Of a stretch of DNA of 18,037 nt, positions 1-9,187 are shown in pieces. The position numbers and the translations under genes were made by a program. The stretch covers positions 1 through 18,037 of the forward strand of contig CAYUVA010000062.1 in the NCBI GenBank assembly GCA_964448115.1, read 5' to 3'. This stretch comes from CAYUVA01 sp964448115 [NCBI: uncultured bacterium]. Lineage in GTDB: Bacteria; CAYUVA01. Below the pieces are notes generated by a model. The model saw only the letters and a program-made list of their open reading frames with translations, was not told where the DNA came from and did no database searches. The stretch's first letter is position 1; each line of letters opens with the position of its first letter.

Positions 1-52
1 AGGCGATTTCTAACAGCATCACAATGCGAATTAAATCAATTCTTCAGAGCTG

Positions 53-132
53 TTCTTCTTGATTATGATCTAACGAAGAATTCCCTTCATCGTTGACAAA
101 GACCCTGAGAGATTTAGAGAGCAGGGGCTTTG
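53..132 (-). repeat. Hairpin-containing ~80 bp repeat, copy A
   Basis: On the minus strand, imperfect 11-base arms at 132-122 and 107-97 (CAAAGCCCCTG and CAGGGTCTTTG, one mismatch) enclose a 14-base loop. A further 44 bases run down to position 53. The same arrangement occurs in the opposite orientation at 9332-9409. The 44-base tail matches that copy at 38 of 44 positions by eye. The repeat starts about 40 bases beyond the stop of the transposase remnant, on the same strand, so it may be the 3' flank of that lost element. No T-run follows the stem, so a simple intrinsic terminator is not supported. The rest of 1-173 shows nothing I can identify. Confidence 0.7.
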
Positions 133-173
133 AGAACCCACTACTCATTATTCCTATAAAATCTTAATTTTAC

Positions 174-539
174 TTACATACCTTGAGAAACCTCCTGCAA
201 GATATTATCACCTAATAATCCCATATCCAGGTAACGCCTGCCACTTACCCATTCATCGCTTATGTCCATAACCACAGATGTGCATAACCTTATACACGAT
301 GCCTCGTTGGCAAAGATCCAAATAACCCTACCGCGTCTCTTGATCTCCTGGTGAACTCGCTCTAAGCAATTAGTGCTCCTAATACGCTTTCTATGCTCTT
401 TGGGAAAACTGTAACATGAAAGAGTCTCTTCGCCATCAACTTCTAGCTTGTTTGCAAGCCTAGGCAATATCTCACCATACTTATCAACAAGACCATAAAT
501 CCGTGATATAGCAAGAACCTGCCTCATCGAGAGGTTCAA
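174..539 (-). pseudogene. IS256-family (Mutator-type) transposase, C-terminal remnant
   Basis: About 120 residues survive of a transposase that normally has about 400. Recognisable family features are the block around CYSFPKEHRKRIRSTN, then LERVHQEIKRR, then a FANEASCIRL segment, and the closing EWVSGRRYLDM. This is the standard C-terminal signature of IS256-type DDE transposases. The conserved Glu in the TN-x-x-ER-x-x-x-E stretch is probably the third catalytic acid, but the N-terminal ~280 residues with both catalytic Asp residues are missing. The reading frame opens with a TTG and meets an in-frame TGA shortly upstream, at about 562, so this is a broken relic rather than a start choice. 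No terminal inverted repeats or target duplications are visible here. It lies downstream of the giant gene's stop on the same strand. Confidence 0.85.
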
Positions 540-636
540 GGGCTTACAAGGATCACAATTTCACTTTCGCACCAATAAAGCAGTGGGATACAGCCTTTGG
601 CTTCGCGTCTTTTTCACCTCTGAGCCAGCCTTGGGG
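540..636. other. Spacer between transposase remnant and giant gene
   Basis: These 97 bases contain no open frame continuing the transposase and no clear terminator. The only structure seen is a short AGCC-AAA-GGCT inverted repeat at about 583-593, without a T-run after it. Confidence 0.4.
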
Positions 637-3600
637 CTAGTCGCATGTTTCATCACACCCGATATCCGCCGAACCTCCGCCGCAGGGTCTCGTATCTCCC
701 TCGAAGTCATCCGAAGGATAGCCTAGCCATTCCCATGCGGCTCCTCTTGCCGGCGAGTCAGGCTTTAGCCTTATCCATCCATAAGCATCGGCGTAAACCT
801 TCGGATCCTCCCGGATTGCGTGATAATGGTCTCCCTCGTAGTCGGAAGGAGTGGGTGCATCTGTCTTTGGCTCCAAGAAGTTATTGATGAATTGGATGTC
901 GTGCGAAGCATAAGGAGATACATACACCTGGTCGGAAAGACTTAAGTTGATTACACTTTTGAATTTGAACTTCCTACGGTTGCCATAAAAGATGTTGTGA
1001 TAAGCATCTCCAGAACAATCTTCGGTTCTCAGTCCGGCTCCAGTTGCTGTAACCAATCCGGTGACAAAGGTCATGTGTGTCTCATTTTCCCAAACCGTTG
1101 AGTTTCTCAGCGTAAAATTACAGTTCTTCAGATAAAGACCGCCTCCCCTGCTCCATAAATACAGCGCTGCATATCTCTTGACTGCAACACGGGGGTCTTT
1201 TCCTAGATTTGCATAGAAGCAGTCGTTCTCCAGGTAGCAATCAGCCCCTTCCGAATATAGACCGCCTCCCTTCTTCCACACCCTGTTTTTATAGAACAAC
1301 GATTTTCTCACCGTAACGCCATCCTCGCTCAAGTAGATGCCTCCCCCGTGGTGGAGAGCAAGGTTGTCGTAGAAAACGCAATTCTCCACCGAGATCTGGC
1401 TTCCTCCCAGCTTGGCTCCACCTCCGTAACCTCCACCAAACATCCACAGGAAGAATGGCGGTTCGAGTCGCCCGCTAGAGTTGCCGTGGAAACGACAGTC
1501 ATGAATAAGCAGCGGCTCCTCCGTTTCCGCCCATAATCCGCCTCCCCTATCAGCAGCGTAGTTCACCCTGAACACGCAATTCTCTATTACTCCACCGCCT
1601 CCCTGCACTAACATTCCCCCGCCGTCTGCCGTAGGTGTCTGTCCATTATTAAGCGCCACATTCGCTTTTATATGGGTATCCTTCAGTGTGAAAGTGCTGT
1701 AGGCGGAGTAAATGCCTCCGCCTTCGTCATAGGCGCGATTGTGAGGATCGGGTGTGTTGTCTCCGATGTTCGTTCCGCCCTCTATAATATCAACTACATC
1801 GTAGTCTTCAGACCTCTCCGGATTGTCGTCGCGCATAAGTCCAATTTCGCAATTATCAACTGTCCAATTGGAATTCTCGAAGTAAAGGGCGCCTCCCTGC
1901 TGCATTGCCGTGTTCTCAGTAAACCAGCAGTTCTTGATCTCCGCTTCTCCGTCCTTCACATAAACTGCGCCGCCCTTGTTGGCAACACAACTCCTAATTT
2001 CGGAGTTCAACAAGACAAGACTTGCGTTATCCACCCTAATGCCGCCTCCGATACCGCTGCTCCCGCTTAAGATACGAAATCCGTCAAGCCCAGCAGGATA
2101 ATGGGAGAAGTTCTCCAGCCTGAAGATGTTGGTTTGAAGATTGGCGTTATAATATACATAGTTATCAGGGTCATCTACCTCTATATAGGAACTCTCCCTC
2201 AGATAGATAGGAAATGAAGAAGGATCAGCGTAAGTTCCCAGCACGCTTATCCTGTGGGTTTCTGAACGAATGTCAGCAAGAGCGTCCTCTATGGACGAGA
2301 AATCGTATGCGGGATATGGGTCTGGACCTATCCAAAGATAATCGGAAAATTCGTATGCTCCCATATCGGGGATTCTCCTTGCGGGGACTCTATGCTGGAA
2401 CGGTCGCTGAGCTCCCGTAAAATCTTCAGTGAGAGAACTGCAAAACTGTACTGCGTCAATGCAGGGAGATACAGGACGCAACCGCAGGTCTCCGGCGAAA
2501 TCCATCATGAACCATGGGTTCTTGTCCATATTATGATCCAGGGCATCGCCATACCCTCCCTCCACCAGGGAACAAGATATCTCCGGCATCTGGGCGCTGG
2601 TGGGATATGCCACCTCGTTGGGTATGTCTCCCCACATAATGGAGTTGTATATGCTTCCCCTCGGGGCATCATTGTATAGCGCTCCACCATTGCTTGCTTC
2701 GTTTCCGTTGAAGGTACAATGTGTGAAAGAGTAACCGGCAAGAGCGGTAACAAAACTATAAACCGCTCCTCCGTGGTGGTCGGCTGCGTTTCTCCAGAAG
2801 ACAAGGTTCTCAAAATCATAATATCCCCACCACAAGAAGAGCGCTCCGCCGGAAGCGCAGGAATGATTTTCCCGGAACTCGCATCGCTTCATGTCCAGGT
2901 GAGCCGAGGTCTCCGCCGAGGCGTGAGCATAGATCGCCCCGCCGTTGTCCGAAGCGCTGTTCCCGGTGAAGACGCTCCTTTCTACACTAGCAAAGCTGTT
3001 CCAATAGTATGCTGCTCCGCCGAACCCGCCGTGGTTGTCCTGGAAGGCGCATTCATAGACCTCTGAACCGCCAGAGTAGTCGGCGAGCGCCCCGCCAGCG
3101 CTGGAGTTGTTCGAGGTGAAGGTGCAGTCCCTTATCACCGGGTCCCCGTACTGGTTGGCAAGCGCCCCGCCGGTTTTCGCATCATTGTATTCGAAATTGC
3201 AATTCTCGATAACCGGGTCTCCAGCGTAGTTGAATATTGCGCCCCCATAAGTAGTTGTACCGGTTCTTCTCGCCTTGTTGTAAAGGAATTCGCAATCCCT
3301 GACCGTGATCTCCGAGTTGCTTATATACAGGGCTGCCCCGTTGGCGTTATACAGGAAGCCGTACATGATTCGCAGCCCTTGAATGGTGGTGTTCAGGTCA
3401 TGGATCCCTACCGCCTTGAATAAGGGCGCCCCGATGGCTTGCGAGGGATGCCCCTGGATGGTGGGCTTGGTGGAGGTATGGCTCATCAGTTTCACGCCCG
3501 GCACCAGTTCCATCGGTATATTCTCGTTGAACCAATAATAGGTTCCATCAGCTACGACATGGATAGTCTTTCGCTGGTCAGCCCCGGATCGAACCGCATC

Positions 3601-6600
3601 CAGCGCCTCGGAAATGGTGCGATAATCCGCGTTGCTCCAGGTGCGCGCCACCAGGATATAATCCGGGGTCGGGGTCGGGGTGGGTGTATTGGTCGGGGTT
3701 GCTGTCGCAGTTGGGGTCGGCGTGGGTGGCGGTTGTGAGAGGGAATAATGCACCAGGACAACATCCTTGCCTCCCGAATGCGGTTTCCCGGCGATGCTGC
3801 TTCCGGCATACCCCGTTATGTAGAACTCGCCGCTTCCAACGAATGTTACCGCCTTGCCGACATCGGAGCCTTCTGAACCCACGAGATGTGTACAGAGCCT
3901 GACGCCATCCGAAAGCCTGAATCTCATAATGAAGATGTCGCTGCAATATCCCGATGCCGGGCTCTCCCCGTCTATAGAGCCGCTGACCTTACCAGTTATC
4001 ACTGCTGTATTTTGATCGGCGACCGCGATGCCGAAAGCCTTGTCCTCGTAATTGGCGGGTCCCGATGTATATGCCTGATTCCACACCATGTTGCCGTCGG
4101 CTGAATACTTCAGGATGAGGAGATCACCTGCATGTTCCCTTTGGCTGTCCTCTCTCGAACTCGTCCATCCGCTTATGTAAACCGAGCCATCAGCATCCAG
4201 GTCCACCCCAGTTCCCTCCTCATCGAAAGGAAGCCCGTACTGCCTGAGCCAGGTTAGGTTTCCGTCCAGGTTTACCTTGGCCAAGTAGAGGTCGGACATC
4301 CCGCTATTGCCGGCTCCTCCGAGATCACCCTTGGTAAAGCCGGTTAGGTATGCCACGCCCTCGGGGTCATTCACCACCAGGTCGTAAGGTTCGTCGTCAG
4401 CAGAAGAGCCTAACAGCTTGGTCCAAATATTATTTCCACTGGAGGTGAACTTCCTGATAAAGATATCTCTTCCGCCGGCGGAGGCGAGTCCGTCCATCGT
4501 ACCGGTCATGTAGCCTACGACATAGATATTGTCGCTTCCATCGGCAGCCACCGCTCGCCCCTCCACGCGGTCAGAACCGGCGAAGTTGACTCTCCATTGC
4601 AGATTGCCCGCGGTATCATAAGCGCCAAGAAAGCCTTGCGGGTTGTGTATGCCCAAAGTGTAATCTACTCCTGTTACATACATGGCGTCATTCGCGCTAT
4701 TAAGGGTAATCCCCTCGCATCTCGCATCATCCCAGGTGACCATCCATCTCAGTTGCTGATCAGGGCTGTAGCTGGCAATCAAGGCGTCATCCCCGTAAAC
4801 ACCCGCAAGGTAGCTGTTTTTAACCGAGTCCGCGGTAACATCGCTTCCCCAGTCTGTCCAGGAGGTGCCAAGCATGTTGACCGCGTAAAAGGCTTCCTCC
4901 GGCTCGCACTTCGGTGTCGGGGTAGGAGTCGGCGTCGGCGGCAACGGCGTCGGCGTGAAGTAATCGGAGGACTCGCGAATCAGGAAGTTGCTCCCCCCCA
5001 CCGAACCGCAGACCTTCAGGAAAGCGGTGCAGTAACCATGAGAAGCGACGCCGACGCTCATCTCCGAGGCTTCGTGCCCAGAAGCATTGCCCCTCAGCCA
5101 TTGAAGGGTTCCGTTGCGATCATAAAGGGCGAGATACCAATCCTCCCAGCCGTGATTCATATACCCCTCCGCGTCTCCATATAGGCTTCCACTCAAGAAC
5201 ACATGACCGCTTGCATCAACCGAAGTAGAGTAGGCATAGACCTTATGGTCATAATCCTGGCTGCCGGCTAGGAACCTTGTCCATTGCAAGTCGCCATGCA
5301 GGTTGTACTTGGCCAAGAACGCCGCCGGCATACAATCGACTCCTTGCGCGGTAGTCATGGTAAATCCGCACAGATAAAGCTCGTTCCGGGTGTTGTCCAC
5401 ATCGATCCCATAACCACGCTCTTCCATCCCGTCGCAAAGAGTACAGGACCCCGAACAACCGAGATCGCTCAAGACATTCATCCATTGAAAGCAGCCCTCG
5501 GCATTGTATTTCGCAATTACGATATCCTCGCTGCCGTCTCCAGCAAAGTTTTCCGTATATCCCGCCATGTAGATGAAACCAGAGGCGTCAACACAAATAT
5601 CCAGGGGGACAACATACTCCGGATTGCCAGCCAGGGATGGCAGTATCTCCCATAACAAGACGCCGTCGGGAGAGTACTTAGCCAGGACTCCGAGCTGAGC
5701 GCCAACCACTATATCTCCCTGGGGAGTTACAGCTACCGCAGTGCCTAACTGGGTTTGGAAAAAGGTCTCCGGCAGGTACCTTATCCATTGAAGCTCCAAA
5801 GCGTTGTTATACTTGGCTAGGAAAGCGTCCTTGCCGTTTTGATGGGTTGCCCCTCCAAGGCTCCCCTCGGTCCAGCCGACTATGTATATCTCGTTGGGGG
5901 ACGCGATAGAAACCGCCACGCCCTGATCGTGCTGAGGACTTCCGAGGAGTCTCTCGTTGAGTTTGTTTCCGTCGGAGTCGAACTTCGAGATTACGACATC
6001 CGATTTGCCCACTGTCTCCTCGAAATCGGTGTCCTCCGAGGTACTACTCACGACATATACGAACCCGTCGGGAGAAACAGCCACTCCCCTGCCTACATTC
6101 AGGTGGTTGGCGGTAAGGGATCGGGTCCAGATATCTGAGCAATCCGCTACCGTCGGGACAGGAGTCCTCGTGGGGGTGGGAGTGGGGGTTACTTCCACCC
6201 CGCATAGACGCAGATCATCAATGTTCCAACCGATGTGCCCCGTGTACATGTTTTTCATGTCGGAGGTAGGACCAATACTCCACCGGATATAGGTGGAGGC
6301 TTCATTATCGGCTGTTCTCCCCAGCGGCACCTCGAAATCCGTCCAGGAGGTGTCGCATCTCTCCAGCATACCATCTAGCCGGGGATAGGCGTTGTCCCAG
6401 ACGGTCTCCCAAAAGCTTCCGTCTGCCGAGACATCTATCCTTGCGAAATGCAACGAATCCTCTATGGATGGAAGTCCGATCCACGCCTTGAAGGACAATA
6501 CTATGTCATAGTAATCGCTACAGTTGATGGGGGATGTCGTTAGAGTATATATGTTGGAATCAGGATTGGCGTATAAACCATCGTAGCTTAAATCATAGCC

Positions 6601-8976
6601 GTAAACAAAGCTACCGCTGTACGCCGAGTTAGGATCGTAGCAATCCGATTGACCGCCTCCCTTGCCTTGGGGAGCGTTAAACTCCCATTCACCATTCATC
6701 GTCCAGCCTGGGTCGCTGTCGAGGTTCTCGGAGAAGAAACAGATGGTTGGAATGGGGGTGGGTGTCGAAGTGGGCGTAGGGGTGGGAGTAGGCGGGATGG
6801 TGGTGAATTTCGAGAAGAAGATGTCTTGACCCCCCTTGTTGACGCCGCCGAGATCGCCGTATGTATAACCAGCCAGGAACGCCTCGCCCATGGCGTTGAC
6901 GGCGATGGCGCAACATTTTTCGTTCTCGCCCGTTCCCAGCAATCCGGTGCAGACACGCGTACCGTCCAGGGTGAAGCGTGCTATGAATGCGTCCTTAGCC
7001 CCATTGTTAGGCTTCGCGTCCAGGTCTCCCTCGGTAAAGCCTCCCACGAATAGTCTTCCGCCCCCTATGCCAATTGACTTACCCCATTCAGCATGGCTTG
7101 TTCCAAAGATTCTAGTCCAGGTTACATTGCCATCCATAGAGAATCTACATGCAAATGCATCGGTTTCTCCATGGGCGCTTTCTCCCAAGAAGCCGCCTTG
7201 GCTGAAACCAGCAAGGTAAGGATTGCCTCCCGCATCCAACGCAATGGCGAGTGCCCTGTCATCCTGGGGACTCCCGAAGAGATTGCCCCATACAAGATTT
7301 CCATCAGCGTTCAACTTGATCAGGAAGGCGTCCTCTCCACCGCTGTTGATTTCTTCCAAAAGATCGCCCCGGCTGCCTCCGCACAAGTAGAGATAACCGG
7401 AACTGTCCGCCGTTATTCCGGTCGCCTCCTCCGAGGAGGCAGTCCCGAACAGCTTTACCCACAACAGGGAGCCATTGTTGGAGACGCAAGCTACGAAAAT
7501 GTCCTTTTCGCCGGCGTTCTGCACATTGTCGAGATCGCCCCAAGTATATCCGGCAAGGAAGATCCGTGAGCCGAAAGCTGTAACACAACGTGCTTCTTCG
7601 TCCTTGTTCGTCCCGAGCAAGAGGCTCCACTGGAGGTCTCCTGCCTGGCCATATTTAAGTAAAAAGGCATCCCTAGCGCCGTTATTGGCATTGCCTGCGA
7701 GGTCTCCCTCCGTGTAGCCGACGAGGAGTAGGTTGTTGTATTGATCCACCGCGCTTGCGAGGGCTTCTTCGTTGGAGGCAGTCCCTGTCATAAGTGTCCA
7801 GAGCTTTTGGGCATCGCTATTGAACTTGGTTATAAAGATATCCTTTCCCCCCTGGTGAGGCTGATCCTCGATAGAGGTCGAGGCGCCGCCCGCCAGGTAG
7901 ATAAAGTCGTCCGCAGAGATGGAGAGGGCTAAGCCTAAGTCGTCGAGATACATCCCGTACTGGCTGGTCAGGTAAAAACCCTCGTTCGCAACGCAGGCAA
8001 GGGTGGGGGTAAAGGTGGCGGTAGGGGTATTGCTAGGAGTCGGGGTTATGCTGGGCGTGGGAGAACTCGTGGAGGTATTAGTGGGAGAGGGAGTGTTGGT
8101 CGGGCTCCAAACCGAGAAGATCATTTGGTGACTATTCTCCTCACCGGCGGTATGAGAGGAGTCGAATATCCTGACATAGACATCCGAAGGGTCTGGCATA
8201 CCGCTCGGAAGCGTTATAGCCAGGCAATCCCCTGAAATATTCCCGCAATAAGAGCTATACAAGAGCACCCTGTTCTCATCGGCGATGGGGTCCTCGTAAT
8301 AATACGCCTGCATGTTGAGATCGAGGCTTGGGGATATGTTGGTCATCTCGAAATTGTAGGTATAGGATGGATGGGCGGAAAACTTGAACCAATCCTCGTC
8401 ATCGGAACTGCACAGGTAATTAGTTAGCGGGGTATCCGGCGGAAAGGCGTCGAGGTTGACGGCTTGCGAAGCATGATCATTGGATTCATAGTCATCCCTA
8501 TCGAGGCAAGAGAGGGGATCAAGAAGAATAAGAGGTATGGTGGTAGTAGGCTCCGTTATCTCCACGGGTTGTAAATCCTTCCGGTAGTAACCTGGAGCTG
8601 AGGCTGTCAAGCGATAAGTACCGGCAGGGATATCGCCAAGAGAGTAGTTTCCGCTCGCATCGGTGATCGTCTCTCCTATGATCGCTGCGTAGGCAAGTCC
8701 TATTACCACGAGTGCTGGCGCGAGAAAAACGAGAAAGTACTTCATGCTGTACCTGGATCGCCAGAATAGATAAGTCAGGGTAGCAAGCAACAATAGCGCC
8801 CCGAGCAAGGTAAAACTCGGAACGGTGAAGGTTGTATCGAGGCTTATGGTTATGCCCGCGTGACCAGATGGATCAGCCACATCGGAGTATTGGGCTACGC
8901 CATTTACAGTTGCTCCTCGCGCATTCGATATCAAAAGAAAAGCAGTGAAAAGACAAATAAATAATGCTCTTTTCAT
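637..8976 (-). CDS. Giant secreted multi-domain protein: three 7-bladed SBBP-type beta-propellers plus two right-handed beta-helices
   Basis: The protein has 2779 residues. The start is set at 8976 because the Shine-Dalgarno GAGGGAGGA (8982-8990) sits five bases upstream; an in-frame ATG at 8994 lies above that site. Order: signal peptide 1-22; a carboxypeptidase-regulatory-like domain (25-150) split by two hydrophobic segments at 52-100; a PPC-like domain (155-290); a Ser/Thr/Pro linker (291-325); propeller 1 (330-725); a PT linker; a jelly-roll/MAM-like domain (745-925); a PT linker; propeller 2 (945-1335); a PT linker; propeller 3 (1356-1748); a PT linker; beta-helix 1 (1775-2210); beta-helix 2 (2215-2779). 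Each propeller has seven blades of the type YLAGYT-EGDLGG-KDAFLAKY-DGNLQW. The helices carry Gly-rich rungs (GGAI, GGAL, GGGIY), and each closes with a choice-of-anchor-Q-like motif (SPCIDA then PDMGAYEF; DSPARGA then ADIGCDE). There is no C-terminal sorting signal. It is probably surface-exposed; adhesion or glycan binding is inference only. Confidence 0.85.
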   Translation of the reverse strand: MKRALFICLFTAFLLISNARGATVNGVAQYSDVADPSGHAGITISLDTTFTVPSFTLLGALLLLATLTYLFWRSRYSMKYFLVFLAPALVVIGLAYAAIIGETITDASGNYSLGDIPAGTYRLTASAPGYYRKDLQPVEITEPTTTIPLILLDPLSCLDRDDYESNDHASQAVNLDAFPPDTPLTNYLCSSDDEDWFKFSAHPSYTYNFEMTNISPSLDLNMQAYYYEDPIADENRVLLYSSYCGNISGDCLAITLPSGMPDPSDVYVRIFDSSHTAGEENSHQMIFSVWSPTNTPSPTNTSTSSPTPSITPTPSNTPTATFTPTLACVANEGFYLTSQYGMYLDDLGLALSISADDFIYLAGGASTSIEDQPHQGGKDIFITKFNSDAQKLWTLMTGTASNEEALASAVDQYNNLLLVGYTEGDLAGNANNGARDAFLLKYGQAGDLQWSLLLGTNKDEEARCVTAFGSRIFLAGYTWGDLDNVQNAGEKDIFVACVSNNGSLLWVKLFGTASSEEATGITADSSGYLYLCGGSRGDLLEEINSGGEDAFLIKLNADGNLVWGNLFGSPQDDRALAIALDAGGNPYLAGFSQGGFLGESAHGETDAFACRFSMDGNVTWTRIFGTSHAEWGKSIGIGGGRLFVGGFTEGDLDAKPNNGAKDAFIARFTLDGTRVCTGLLGTGENEKCCAIAVNAMGEAFLAGYTYGDLGGVNKGGQDIFFSKFTTIPPTPTPTPTSTPTPIPTICFFSENLDSDPGWTMNGEWEFNAPQGKGGGQSDCYDPNSAYSGSFVYGYDLSYDGLYANPDSNIYTLTTSPINCSDYYDIVLSFKAWIGLPSIEDSLHFARIDVSADGSFWETVWDNAYPRLDGMLERCDTSWTDFEVPLGRTADNEASTYIRWSIGPTSDMKNMYTGHIGWNIDDLRLCGVEVTPTPTPTRTPVPTVADCSDIWTRSLTANHLNVGRGVAVSPDGFVYVVSSTSEDTDFEETVGKSDVVISKFDSDGNKLNERLLGSPQHDQGVAVSIASPNEIYIVGWTEGSLGGATHQNGKDAFLAKYNNALELQWIRYLPETFFQTQLGTAVAVTPQGDIVVGAQLGVLAKYSPDGVLLWEILPSLAGNPEYVVPLDICVDASGFIYMAGYTENFAGDGSEDIVIAKYNAEGCFQWMNVLSDLGCSGSCTLCDGMEERGYGIDVDNTRNELYLCGFTMTTAQGVDCMPAAFLAKYNLHGDLQWTRFLAGSQDYDHKVYAYSTSVDASGHVFLSGSLYGDAEGYMNHGWEDWYLALYDRNGTLQWLRGNASGHEASEMSVGVASHGYCTAFLKVCGSVGGSNFLIRESSDYFTPTPLPPTPTPTPTPKCEPEEAFYAVNMLGTSWTDWGSDVTADSVKNSYLAGVYGDDALIASYSPDQQLRWMVTWDDARCEGITLNSANDAMYVTGVDYTLGIHNPQGFLGAYDTAGNLQWRVNFAGSDRVEGRAVAADGSDNIYVVGYMTGTMDGLASAGGRDIFIRKFTSSGNNIWTKLLGSSADDEPYDLVVNDPEGVAYLTGFTKGDLGGAGNSGMSDLYLAKVNLDGNLTWLRQYGLPFDEEGTGVDLDADGSVYISGWTSSREDSQREHAGDLLILKYSADGNMVWNQAYTSGPANYEDKAFGIAVADQNTAVITGKVSGSIDGESPASGYCSDIFIMRFRLSDGVRLCTHLVGSEGSDVGKAVTFVGSGEFYITGYAGSSIAGKPHSGGKDVVLVHYSLSQPPPTPTPTATATPTNTPTPTPTPDYILVARTWSNADYRTISEALDAVRSGADQRKTIHVVADGTYYWFNENIPMELVPGVKLMSHTSTKPTIQGHPSQAIGAPLFKAVGIHDLNTTIQGLRIMYGFLYNANGAALYISNSEITVRDCEFLYNKARRTGTTTYGGAIFNYAGDPVIENCNFEYNDAKTGGALANQYGDPVIRDCTFTSNNSSAGGALADYSGGSEVYECAFQDNHGGFGGAAYYWNSFASVERSVFTGNSASDNGGAIYAHASAETSAHLDMKRCEFRENHSCASGGALFLWWGYYDFENLVFWRNAADHHGGAVYSFVTALAGYSFTHCTFNGNEASNGGALYNDAPRGSIYNSIMWGDIPNEVAYPTSAQMPEISCSLVEGGYGDALDHNMDKNPWFMMDFAGDLRLRPVSPCIDAVQFCSSLTEDFTGAQRPFQHRVPARRIPDMGAYEFSDYLWIGPDPYPAYDFSSIEDALADIRSETHRISVLGTYADPSSFPIYLRESSYIEVDDPDNYVYYNANLQTNIFRLENFSHYPAGLDGFRILSGSSGIGGGIRVDNASLVLLNSEIRSCVANKGGAVYVKDGEAEIKNCWFTENTAMQQGGALYFENSNWTVDNCEIGLMRDDNPERSEDYDVVDIIEGGTNIGDNTPDPHNRAYDEGGGIYSAYSTFTLKDTHIKANVALNNGQTPTADGGGMLVQGGGGVIENCVFRVNYAADRGGGLWAETEEPLLIHDCRFHGNSSGRLEPPFFLWMFGGGYGGGAKLGGSQISVENCVFYDNLALHHGGGIYLSEDGVTVRKSLFYKNRVWKKGGGLYSEGADCYLENDCFYANLGKDPRVAVKRYAALYLWSRGGGLYLKNCNFTLRNSTVWENETHMTFVTGLVTATGAGLRTEDCSGDAYHNIFYGNRRKFKFKSVINLSLSDQVYVSPYASHDIQFINNFLEPKTDAPTPSDYEGDHYHAIREDPKVYADAYGWIRLKPDSPARGAAWEWLGYPSDDFEGDTRPCGGGSADIGCDETCD
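3665..3684 (+). other. G-quadruplex-type sequence in a Pro-Thr linker codon run
   Basis: The plus strand reads GGGGTCGGGGTCGGGGTGGG: four G-runs with one- or two-base loops. This is the complement of a Pro-Thr repeat in the giant gene, so it lies on the template strand. Similar but looser G-rich stretches occur at the other linkers, around 4917-4940, 6167-6190, 6750-6795 and 7998-8105. Confidence 0.6.
8677..8823 (-). other. Two-helix hydrophobic hairpin with IPTL-CTERM-like motif, inside the giant protein
   Basis: This stretch encodes residues 52-100 of the giant protein. The first half reads VPSFTLLGALLLLATL and ends at a basic WRSR. That resembles IPTL-CTERM sorting signals (V/IPTLS-x-WG, a hydrophobic run, then a basic tail), but here it is near the N-terminus. 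The second half begins at Met78 and reads MKYFLVFLAPALVVIGLAYA, which by itself resembles a signal peptide. Sequence on either side (GVAQYSDVADPSGHAGITISLD before, TITDASGNYSL and PAGTY after) looks like one carboxypeptidase-regulatory-like domain. The basic loop between the helices fits a cytoplasmic turn. Membrane anchoring here is an inference. Confidence 0.6.
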
Positions 8977-9136
8977 GAGAATCCTCCCTCTCATTCAAGC
9001 CTTACGCACAACAATCCAGGAGGAATCCTTTTTGAAAAAAGGCTTATCCTCCCAAATCTCCAGGTATGTTTTCCATACTTACTTTTCTTGAGACCAATTC
9101 AACGCTCCTAAAGGATAGTAAACTCTACAATCTCGA

Positions 9137-9156
9137 TGACTCCAAGGGTGGAGACA
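9137..9156 (-). promoter_or_regulatory. Inverted repeat in the giant gene's leader
   Basis: TGACTCCA-AGGG-TGGAGACA gives an eight-base stem with one mismatch and a four-base loop, about 160 bases upstream of the giant gene's start. It would lie in the 5' leader if the promoter at 9188-9217 is used. I could not match this leader to any riboswitch class I know, and a role in regulation is only a possibility. Confidence 0.35.
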
Positions 9157-9187
9157 ACTTATTTTCCAAGTAACCGTTCACAGTTAA

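Noticed and set aside
97-132. Hairpin A as an intrinsic terminator of the transposase remnant
   Set aside because: The stem has a mismatch and no T-run follows on the minus strand; the tail is conserved sequence instead.
3664-3730. Pro-Thr linker DNA repeats as a possible CRISPR or tandem-repeat array
   Set aside because: The units are simple codon repeats (CCN ACN) inside an open frame with no spacers.
4597-5184. 195-codon plus-strand frame antisense to the giant gene
   Set aside because: It lies wholly inside propeller 3, propeller 2 and their linker on the other strand, has Arg-rich shadow composition and no domain.
7093-7569. 158-codon plus-strand frame antisense to propeller 1
   Set aside because: It is a mirror of the repeated blade codons, without motifs or a ribosome site.
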